From Acinetobacter proteolyticus (GTDB taxonomy: Bacteria; Pseudomonadota; Gammaproteobacteria; Pseudomonadales; Moraxellaceae): DNA of 64,000 bases. The notes under the pieces are model-generated. The model searched no databases. It was not told the DNA's origin and was given only the letters and a program-made list of their open reading frames with translations. Below are positions 57,214-64,000 of this stretch, piece after piece. The translations under genes and the position numbers were made by a program. The stretch covers positions 1,615,124 through 1,679,123 of the forward strand of contig NZ_KB849179.1 in assembly GCF_000367945.1 (NCBI RefSeq). Direction: 5' to 3'. The stretch's first letter is position 1. Each line of letters begins with the position of its first letter.

Positions 57214-57453
57214 TTAAGGTGAGATGGTCTGTGATTGAGTCGTTGACGATGTTGCTTGGCGTTCTACCTCTGCTTGATCTGCTTTTGCATCAGATGAAGC
57301 CTTAGCCTGAGGTGCTTCATTTTTATAAAGCAGATATTTAGCGCGCTTATCCTGATTTTGATCAGATGGTAATTGCAATGCACCTGACTGACCACATGCA
57401 GTTAAAATAACGCTGCTCAGCAATACACTGATAGAACAAATGACTTTAAGCAT
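57214..57453 (-). CDS. lptM: LptM (YifL)-like small lipoprotein
   Basis: A 79-residue outer-membrane lipoprotein. The signal peptide ends in lipobox LTAC (Cys about residue 20), followed by GQSGALQLPS, the conserved LptM/YifL motif CG..G.L.LP. The tail is Ala/Lys/Gln-rich. LptM helps LptD maturation in enterics. It is first in the unit, 22 bases before lysA. Confidence 0.82.
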   Translation of the reverse strand: MLKVICSISVLLSSVILTACGQSGALQLPSDQNQDKRAKYLLYKNEAPQAKASSDAKADQAEVERQATSSTTQSQTISP

Positions 57454-57546
57454 CTGTGCACCTAACTTTTACAATTCGGAGCAGTATAGCGTGATCATTA
57501 GATTGGCTAAAGTCTAAACTTGAATGAATCAAACAATAACCATAAA

Positions 57547-57574
57547 AAAACGCCGACTTTGAGGTCGGCGTTTT
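57547..57574 (-). terminator. Terminator of the amino acid permease gene
   Basis: CGCCGAC/GTCGGCG arms, loop CTCAAA on the minus strand, with a long T run on that strand. Confidence 0.92.
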
Positions 57575-57594
57575 GTGTTAAATCGGATAAAGAA

Positions 57595-59007
57595 TTACTT
57601 TTTCTTATAGAAGAAATAACCAATTGCCAAAATAACAAACCAGATCGGGCTAACTTTGAGTGATTCCAACGTGGTTTCATCCAAGGCAAGGAAGTAGATT
57701 GTTGCAAGGAAGAATAAAATCACCACCCAACAGGTAAACACACCGCCAGGCAGTTTAAATGTTGATTGCGCATGCAGTTCAGGACGATTTTTGCGGTAGT
57801 TGATATAACTCCACATAATAATGATCCATACGCAGATGAACAGAATCGTTGATAGTGTTGTTGCAAGCGTGAATGCTGTTACTTCATCGTTAGTACCCGT
57901 TTGTAATTTATAAACGAACTGAACAAACGCACCAATGAAGATACAGATTGATGAGAAAATCAAAGCTTTTGCAGGAACTGCAGACTTTGATAATTTACCA
58001 AATAGCTTTGGTGCTTGCTCATCCGTTGATAAACCAAATAACATACGGCTAGTTGAGAATACACCGCTGTTCATTGATGACATCACTGACGACAATACCA
58101 CCAAGTTCATGATAATCGCGGCAGAAGCAATACCTGCTTGTGAGAAGATATTTACGAATGGACTCACTTTAGGATTGATTTGATCCCAAGGGGTTACACA
58201 CATCACCACGAACAATGCCAATACATAGAAAATAATGATACGGATTGGAATCGAGTTAATCGCTTTCGGTAAGTTACGTTTCGGATCTTGCGTTTCTGCA
58301 GCCGTAGTCCCGACCAACTCCACACCAACAAAGGCGAAAATCGCAATCTGGAAGCCTGCCAAGAATCCATCAAGACCTTTCGGGAACATGCCACCATGTG
58401 TCCAAAGGTTCGAAACACTTGCAACCGTACCAGAAGCATTGGTAAATCCAGTAAAGATCATCCATAGACCAACAGCAATCAAGACAATAATTGCGGTGAT
58501 CTTCACCATTGCAAACCAGAACTCCATTTCACCGAACAGTTTTACGGTGACCAGGTTCAAACCCAGTACAAACAGGATCGCCACAGTACTAATCAGTAGA
58601 CCACCTAAAGGTGTAAATGACTCGCCACCATTAAAGAATTCCAGATAGTAAATAATGGCTGATAAATCTGCGATACCAATCGTGACCCAACAAAGCCAGT
58701 AGGTCCAACCAACAAAATAACCAGCCCAAGGACCAATTAAATCCGTCGATAAATCGATAAAAGATTTGTAGTTAAGGTTGGATAGTAACAGTTCCCCTAA
58801 TGCACGCATTACGAAGAACACCATCAAACCAATGGTCATATAAATAAACAGAATAGATGGTCCAGCCAAACTAATGGTTTTACCAGACCCCATGAACAAC
58901 CCTGTTCCGATTGCACCGCCAATCGCAATCAACTGTAGATGTCGATTAGATAGACTACGGTGAAGTCCGCTTTGCTCAGCAGCCTCACTCAGATTTTGAT
59001 TCGACAT
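57595..59007 (-). CDS. cycA: APC-family amino acid permease, CycA-like
   Basis: A 470-residue permease with twelve hydrophobic segments. HLQLIAIGGAIGTGLFMGSGKTI opens helix 1, and GFQIAIFAFVGVELVGTTAAETQDP is the family signature. RHLQLIAIGG and the GYFVGWTYWLCW stretch are close to D-serine/D-alanine/glycine permeases, so CycA is likely but not proven. It is monocistronic. Confidence 0.85.
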   Translation of the reverse strand: MSNQNLSEAAEQSGLHRSLSNRHLQLIAIGGAIGTGLFMGSGKTISLAGPSILFIYMTIGLMVFFVMRALGELLLSNLNYKSFIDLSTDLIGPWAGYFVGWTYWLCWVTIGIADLSAIIYYLEFFNGGESFTPLGGLLISTVAILFVLGLNLVTVKLFGEMEFWFAMVKITAIIVLIAVGLWMIFTGFTNASGTVASVSNLWTHGGMFPKGLDGFLAGFQIAIFAFVGVELVGTTAAETQDPKRNLPKAINSIPIRIIIFYVLALFVVMCVTPWDQINPKVSPFVNIFSQAGIASAAIIMNLVVLSSVMSSMNSGVFSTSRMLFGLSTDEQAPKLFGKLSKSAVPAKALIFSSICIFIGAFVQFVYKLQTGTNDEVTAFTLATTLSTILFICVWIIIMWSYINYRKNRPELHAQSTFKLPGGVFTCWVVILFFLATIYFLALDETTLESLKVSPIWFVILAIGYFFYKKK

Positions 59008-59311
59008 TTTACAAAAACTCTCCAGTGTTTTTAGTTCATTAGCTAAGATCAGCTCTCAATAACGATTCGTACCATTTTCGATATCTTTTCTCGTTATCTA
59101 TAGATTGGCTGAATTCAGCTAAGCAATTTTTTACCTGTATTTTTCAAGTTAAATACAATTGAATTCGATCATACGCACAAGGCCAAAACAATACAATGAA
59201 CTTATCAGGACAACGCAGGTAAGACAAAACCGAATTATAGAAAAGAACGGTGAACTCACTCGAACTGTTCTTTTCTATTCCAAAACATTCATCCAAAAAT
59301 TGATTTATAAT
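59008..59311. other. Intergenic region between two amino acid transporter genes
   Basis: About 300 bases containing the cycA-like promoter region and, at 59237-59278, the terminator-like hairpin of the alanine/glycine symporter gene. Nothing else is seen. Confidence 0.5.
59237..59278 (-). terminator. Hairpin after the symporter gene
   Basis: Perfect 12-base arms ATAGAAAAGAAC/GTTCTTTTCTAT separated by 18 bases, with a T-rich minus-strand flank. It may be a weak terminator. Confidence 0.6.
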
Positions 59312-60820
59312 TCAATCATTAGATGATTGTTGCTGTTTCTTCTTCAAACGCTCTTCCCAAAACGTCGCATTTTGAATCCCAAGTTTAACTGGATCAAATA
59401 TAAACTCCTTGACACCCGCCTTTTGCTGCTCTTCATAATCTCGAAGTGCTTTAATGGTCGGTTTCCATACAAAATAGGTTACGATAATGCCGATGATATT
59501 GATCCATGCCATCAGCCCCACCCCAATATCACCGATCCCCCAGATATAACCTGTTGCACTAAGGACACCATAGGCCACAGAAATCATAATGAAACATTTG
59601 GTGATAAATAAAAGAGATGGCGTTTTGGTAATATAGCTCAGATAAGTGATGTTTGTTTCAGCAATATAGTAATAGGCCACAATCGTGGTAAAGGCAAAGA
59701 AGAATACAGCTAAGGCAACAAAGATCTGACCAAAACCACCAAACACGGTACTAACAGCCATTTGCGTAAATGCAGGTGAACCAATTTCAGTTGCTGGTGC
59801 AACATTCTGCACAATAAATTGCCCTGCTTCTAAGGTACCCTGTACGTTATACATGCCAGTAATCAAAATCATAAAGGCTGTTGCAGAACACACAAATAGC
59901 GTATCGACATAAATGGAGAAAGCTTGCACAAACCCTTGTTGCGCTGGATGCTGAACTTCTGCGGCTGCAGCGGCATGCGGTCCAGTACCTTGTCCTGCTT
60001 CATTGGAATAAACACCACGTTTTACTCCCCAACCAATGGCGGCACCAATCCCTGCCATTGGCGAAAATGCATCTTCAAAGATGAGTTTGATCACGCCAGG
60101 TAATTCTTGGATATTCATCGCCACAATAATCACGGCCATCAAGATATAACCCAAGGCCATAAATGGAACAACCAGCTCTGCGAAACGGGCAATACGCTTA
60201 ATTCCACCAAAAATAATGATTGCCAATAAAGAAACAATCACGATTAAGGCCAATAATTTATAAGTACCGACATTGCCAAATACGATGGCGCCCTGACCTG
60301 TAATTTGGGTAAATGCATTACCGACTGCATTGGCTTGAATACCCGGCAGGAACAAACCACAAGAAACAATCGCAGCAATCGCAAAGAGAATCCCTAACCA
60401 ACGCTGACCTAAGCCACGGTCAAAATAAAATGCAGGCCCACCACGATATTCACCTTGATATTCGACCTTATAAATTTGACCAAGGGTGGATTCGACATAC
60501 GCGGTACTTGCACCCAAAAATGCAACCAACCACATCCAAAACACAGCACCTGGACCACCGAATCCAATTGCTGCCGCCACCCCCGCAATATTACCGACCC
60601 CGACACGTCCAGATAAGGACACTGACAGCGCTTGGAATGAGGAAATTCCCTGTGCGGAGGATGAACCATTAATTAATAGCTTTGCCATTTCCTTAATTTG
60701 GCGAACCTGAACAAACCGAGTTAAAATAGAAAAAAATAAACCAGCACCGAGGCATAAATAGATCAGCGCTGGACTCCAGATAATTCCATTGATCCAATTT
60801 ACAATTTCTGCTGCACTCAT
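59312..60820 (-). CDS. Alanine/glycine:cation symporter (AGCS family)
   Basis: A Na+/H+-coupled amino acid importer of 502 residues. About eleven hydrophobic helices; GRVGVGNIAGVAAAIGFGGPGAVFW and SNEAGQGTGPHAAAAAEV are signatures. ATG 60820 has AAAGG nine bases upstream; ATG 60826 is possible, but the spacing is short. The C-terminal tail is Lys/Gln-rich. Confidence 0.93.
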   Translation of the reverse strand: MSAAEIVNWINGIIWSPALIYLCLGAGLFFSILTRFVQVRQIKEMAKLLINGSSSAQGISSFQALSVSLSGRVGVGNIAGVAAAIGFGGPGAVFWMWLVAFLGASTAYVESTLGQIYKVEYQGEYRGGPAFYFDRGLGQRWLGILFAIAAIVSCGLFLPGIQANAVGNAFTQITGQGAIVFGNVGTYKLLALIVIVSLLAIIIFGGIKRIARFAELVVPFMALGYILMAVIIVAMNIQELPGVIKLIFEDAFSPMAGIGAAIGWGVKRGVYSNEAGQGTGPHAAAAAEVQHPAQQGFVQAFSIYVDTLFVCSATAFMILITGMYNVQGTLEAGQFIVQNVAPATEIGSPAFTQMAVSTVFGGFGQIFVALAVFFFAFTTIVAYYYIAETNITYLSYITKTPSLLFITKCFIMISVAYGVLSATGYIWGIGDIGVGLMAWINIIGIIVTYFVWKPTIKALRDYEEQQKAGVKEFIFDPVKLGIQNATFWEERLKKKQQQSSND

Positions 60821-61178
60821 AGACATCAACCTTTATTATATATTTTGAAAAATAGCCGCTGCTAAATTTCCGTTCGTCTGAGCATGAGCAATATCTATGC
60901 CATTCGATCAAAATCTCATGACAACAAATAAGCGAACACACCAACACCATCCATGGAAAAAGTGAATTGAACAAAAAAAGTGATTGCTAAAAACACACTG
61001 TCTATAACTTGTAAAAGTTGTATATCATGTTATTTTTCTGAGCACTTCCCTTTAACCAATCTGCGACGAAATCATGCCGTCTTCGTTTTGTTATTCCATA
61101 AAGAACGATCAGCATTGTTAAAAATTTTCGTCCTGATTCTTTTTTATCTAATTTTAAGAAAGTTTTCAATTTTATCTT
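60821..61178. other. Intergenic region before radA
   Basis: About 360 AT-rich bases between divergent genes. It presumably holds both promoters. No repeat or RNA structure is supported. Confidence 0.4.
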
Positions 61179-62567
61179 ATGGCAAAAATTAAAACCGTTT
61201 ACCGATGTGAACAATGTGGTGCAGATCATCCCAAATGGACAGGTCAATGTACGGAATGTGGCGAATGGAATAGCCTGCTTGAGGTTCGAATTGAGCCAGC
61301 AGTAACACATCGCGGCCAAGCAAAAATAGGCGGCTATGCGGGGCAAGCAGCCAGTATTACCACGCTCAATCAAGTCACAGTCTCCAATGAAACCCGTGTA
61401 CCAACAGGAATTAGCGAATTTGATCGCGTGCTCGGGGGTGGCCTAGTCATCGGTTCAGTGGTTTTAATTGGCGGTGATCCAGGGATTGGTAAATCTACCA
61501 TCCTGTTGCAAACAGCAACTCATATGGCTAGTAAAAAAAGCACAGCCCTTTATGTCACAGGTGAGGAATCACTTTCGCAAGTGGCTTTACGTGCCCAGCG
61601 TTTGGATCTACCGACGGACTCACTCAAAGTGATGGCCGAAACCTGTGTCGAACGTATTTGTGAAGTGTTGGCACAAGAGCGTCCTGTAGTGGCCATCCTC
61701 GACTCAATTCAAACGCTCTATACCGAAACGTTACAATCTGCCCCTGGGGGTGTTTCACAGATTCGGGAGTCTGCAGCTTTACTGACCCGTTTCGCCAAGA
61801 ATAGCGGTACAGCCTTATTCATTGTCGGCCACGTCACCAAAGAAGGTTCTCTGGCAGGTCCGCGTGTTTTAGAACATATGGTCGATTGTGTGCTGTATTT
61901 TGAAGGTCAATCAGATTCACGTTATCGCATGATCCGTGCAGTGAAGAACCGTTTTGGTGCAGTCAATGAGCTCGGTGTGTTTGGTATGACTGACAAAGGT
62001 TTACGTGAAGTTGCCAATCCATCGGCGATTTTCCTGAGTCGTTATGATGAAGCCATTCCCGGTTCTATCGTCATGATTAGCCGTGAAGGGACTCGCCCAC
62101 TCTTGGTTGAAGTACAGGCACTGGTTGATGATGCACACGGGCAACCTCGTCGAGTCGCTCTCGGTTTAGAACAAAACCGTTTAAATATGCTACTGGCTGT
62201 GATGCACAGACATGGTGGCGTACAAACTTCGGGACAAGATGTCTATGTCAATGTGGTCGGTGGTCTAAAAATTACAGAGACGGGTTCTGACTTAGCCGTG
62301 CTATTGGCATGTGCTTCCAGTTTAAGAGGTAAAGCCTTACCGCAGCAATTGGCTGTGTTTGGTGAAGTCGGGCTCTCAGGTGAAATTCGTCCTGTACCGA
62401 ATGGTCAAGAACGCTTAAAAGAAGCGGCAAAACATGGTTTTAAGTATGTGATCTTACCTCGAGGAAATGCACCACAGAAGTCGATTGATGGTGTACAAAT
62501 CATTGCGGTAGCGCGTTTGCATGAAGCCCTAACGGAAGCCATGCAGCTAAGTGATGAGTTAGGCTAA
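61179..62567 (+). CDS. radA: DNA repair ATPase RadA (Sms)
   Basis: A RecA-like helicase in recombination and repair. It is 462 residues. The C4 zinc finger uses Cys10, 13, 24 and 27 (CEQCGADHPKWTGQCTECGEW is split here as CEQCG and CTECGEW). Walker A GGDPGIGKST is at 98-107, the RadA motif is KNRFG, and the Lon-protease-like domain is at the C-terminus (GGVQTSGQDVYVNVVGG). It stands alone. Confidence 0.97.
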   Translation: MAKIKTVYRCEQCGADHPKWTGQCTECGEWNSLLEVRIEPAVTHRGQAKIGGYAGQAASITTLNQVTVSNETRVPTGISEFDRVLGGGLVIGSVVLIGGDPGIGKSTILLQTATHMASKKSTALYVTGEESLSQVALRAQRLDLPTDSLKVMAETCVERICEVLAQERPVVAILDSIQTLYTETLQSAPGGVSQIRESAALLTRFAKNSGTALFIVGHVTKEGSLAGPRVLEHMVDCVLYFEGQSDSRYRMIRAVKNRFGAVNELGVFGMTDKGLREVANPSAIFLSRYDEAIPGSIVMISREGTRPLLVEVQALVDDAHGQPRRVALGLEQNRLNMLLAVMHRHGGVQTSGQDVYVNVVGGLKITETGSDLAVLLACASSLRGKALPQQLAVFGEVGLSGEIRPVPNGQERLKEAAKHGFKYVILPRGNAPQKSIDGVQIIAVARLHEALTEAMQLSDELG

Positions 62568-62662
62568 TCGCTTGACATAAAAAAACATACTTTTGTTATT
62601 GAAATTGCATCGAAATACATGCATAAATACATTTACAAATTGGATTTAAATAGGAATTTTCG

Positions 62663-63643
62663 ATGCAAGTACACCAGCGTGGCTTGATGGCAGCTCTTTT
62701 AATGGCAACTTTGGTTGCTGCACCGCTTGCGGAAGCAAAACGTGCAGGTGGCGGTAAAAGCCACGGCATGAGCAGATCTAGTTCATCTAGCCAATCTTAC
62801 CAACCATCACGCCAAGCAACTCCAGCACCTCAACAACAAACTGCACCACAGAAATCTGGTCCAGGGGTTGGTACAATGGTTGCTGCGGGTGTCGCAGGTG
62901 CTGCAGTCGGTGCTGTAGCAGCGAATGCGTTGGCAGATGACAAACAACAGAACCCAACTGCAACTGAGCAACAAGCAGCTCAACAAGCGCAACAACAGGA
63001 AGAAAAAGGCGGCATCCCTAGCTGGCTTTGGGTACTTCTTGCTGCAGCGATCGCCTTCTTTGTTTTCCGCAAATTAGGCGCAAAAAAAAAATTAGCAGCC
63101 AATAACCCATACGCTCCAAACAATGGCGGTCAAAATAATTTTGGTCGTCAAACTCCACCTCAACCGACTGCTCGCCAGACTGGCGACAACACCAATATCT
63201 TTGGTCAGTCTGTCGGTGGTGGTGCACCAACCCAAGCACCATTTGGTGGCGCGTCAATGAGCAGTGGCAATCAATTACCAGATGGTACAGAACCTGCTGC
63301 ATTCTTGCGTATTGCACGTCAACGTTTTAACCACATTCAGTCAGTGAACAGTGCAAGCAATGTCGAAGAAATTCGCCGTTACTTAACACCTGAGCTATAT
63401 AGCTCAATGTACAACGACATTATGTCGAACCAAGACCAAGATGTTGCTGAATTTAGTAATCTCAATGCAATGGTTGTAGAAAGTTCGACTGAAAATGGTC
63501 AATACATCGTGAGCGTTCGCTTTACAGGTACAGTCAGCGAAGACTTAAATAGCTTGCCTCAACCCTTTGCTGAAATCTGGCATTTTGTGAAGCCTGCTGG
63601 TTCACAGCAAGATTGGGTTGTTGCAGGTATTCAACAAGCTTAA
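62663..63643 (+). CDS. Tim44-like domain membrane protein
   Basis: A 326-residue envelope protein. It has a signal peptide or anchor (MQVHQRGLMAALLMATLVAAPLAEA), a Ser/Gln-rich stretch (about 30-110) and a membrane helix (about 118-137, WLWVLLAAAIAFFVF). A Gln/Asn/Gly-rich linker leads to a Tim44-like domain (about 210-326: DGTEPAAFLRIARQRFNHIQ, WHFVKPAGSQQDWVVAGIQ). The role in bacteria is unclear. Confidence 0.85.
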   Translation: MQVHQRGLMAALLMATLVAAPLAEAKRAGGGKSHGMSRSSSSSQSYQPSRQATPAPQQQTAPQKSGPGVGTMVAAGVAGAAVGAVAANALADDKQQNPTATEQQAAQQAQQQEEKGGIPSWLWVLLAAAIAFFVFRKLGAKKKLAANNPYAPNNGGQNNFGRQTPPQPTARQTGDNTNIFGQSVGGGAPTQAPFGGASMSSGNQLPDGTEPAAFLRIARQRFNHIQSVNSASNVEEIRRYLTPELYSSMYNDIMSNQDQDVAEFSNLNAMVVESSTENGQYIVSVRFTGTVSEDLNSLPQPFAEIWHFVKPAGSQQDWVVAGIQQA

Positions 63644-63660
63644 CCTGTTTTATTGATTCT

Positions 63661-63686
63661 AAAAGAGCTGTTTCGACAGCTCTTTT
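63661..63686 (+). terminator. Terminator after the Tim44-like gene
   Basis: AAAAGAGCTGT/ACAGCTCTTTT arms with a TTCG loop and T run. A second weak stem (GCCA-TCTC/GAGA-TGGC) follows at about 63719-63743. Confidence 0.9.
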
Positions 63687-63912
63687 TTATTGCCTGTTAC
63701 TTTATACATATAAAAAAAGCCACTCTCTATATCGGAGAATGGCGGAGTGTAAATAGAACCATACTTTATGCTTATTATAAGTGTGAAAACACAACCTAGC
63801 ACGATCAGTTTATTGATATTAACGGATATAGTTATGGAAAAACTATTCCTCTTTTGGGGAATAAAAGCAACTTTATTGCGATCATTTATCCCTACCTCAC
63901 CTCTTATCTAGC

Positions 63913-64000
63913 CATTCAGCCATTCAGCCATTCAGCCATTCAGCCATTCAGCCATTCAGCCATTCAGCCATTCAGCCATTCAGCCATTCAGCCATTCAGC
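63913..64000. repeat. 8-bp tandem repeat, at least 11 copies, running off the window
   Basis: Eleven perfect copies of CATTCAGC fill the last 88 bases. The array continues past the window. Since 8 is not a multiple of 3, all three plus-strand frames read the same repeating peptide, HSAIQPFS, without stops, while the minus strand has a stop every 24 bases. The flank at 63800-63912 contains no supported gene. Confidence 0.95.

Noticed and set aside
63834..63911. Small gene starting ATG at 63834
   Set aside because: Only 25 codons, no ribosome-binding site, ends at the TAG just before the tandem array.
63913..64000. CRISPR array
   Set aside because: Units are 8 bases with no spacers between them.

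Overview
The window is a chromosomal stretch of a low-GC gammaproteobacterium, most likely an Acinetobacter species (Moraxellaceae). The reasons are the GyrA with Ser81/Glu85 and an acidic C-terminal insert, the paired CSLREA/GlyGly-CTERM proteins, a Tol-Pal cluster without cpoB, two near-twin Lol permeases around one lolD, and a NaxD-type lipid A operon. Almost all of it is housekeeping DNA. I saw no tRNA, rRNA, prophage, complete insertion sequence or CRISPR array.

Layout. 1-2280: 5' part of purL (minus strand) with a structured leader. 2.5-6.9 kb: a hotdog-fold protein, a dGTPase-like HD protein, a cysteine-pair protein, ruvA and ruvB. 7.0-7.9 kb: a frameshifted lipoprotein gene lying between ruvB and ybgC. 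8.0-13.0 kb: ybgC-tolQRAB-pal, the envelope-constriction machine, with a long octapeptide-repeat domain in TolA. 13.0-16.7 kb: a small acidic protein, fbp, a SpoU-type RNA methyltransferase, then a sigma factor with two downstream partner genes. 16.7-21.1 kb: two large secreted CSLREA proteins with rhombosortase-type C-termini. 21.2-25.0 kb: hda, an AI-2E family transporter, and divergent purMN. 25.0-33.7 kb: an alpha/beta hydrolase, sppA, an LpxL-type acyltransferase, comEC and lolC-lolD-lolE. 33.8-38.5 kb: a PilZ-like protein, a DMT transporter, yaiI, a hypothetical gene, a small membrane protein, an intergenic hairpin repeat and serC. 38.8-43.7 kb: a TolC/HlyD/ABC-2/ABC-2 export operon with no ATPase gene. 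43.8-47.7 kb: deacetylase, GT2, GtrA and ArnT-like genes, which I read as a lipid A amino-sugar operon. 47.7-64 kb: gyrA, etfBA, xerC, a LysE-type exporter, dapF-lysA-lptM, two amino acid transporters, radA, a Tim44-like protein, and an 8-bp tandem repeat running off the end.

The main themes are purine synthesis (purL, purM, purN), recombination and replication control (ruvAB, xerC, radA, hda, gyrA, comEC), lysine synthesis and transport, and envelope biogenesis (Tol-Pal, Lol, LpxL-like, LptM, lipid A decoration). The item most worth following is the deacetylase-to-ArnT operon. Its upstream region holds a close match to a PmrA box, followed by a strong hairpin just before the first start codon. 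The ATPase-less exporter directly upstream and the paired GlyGly-CTERM proteins come next.
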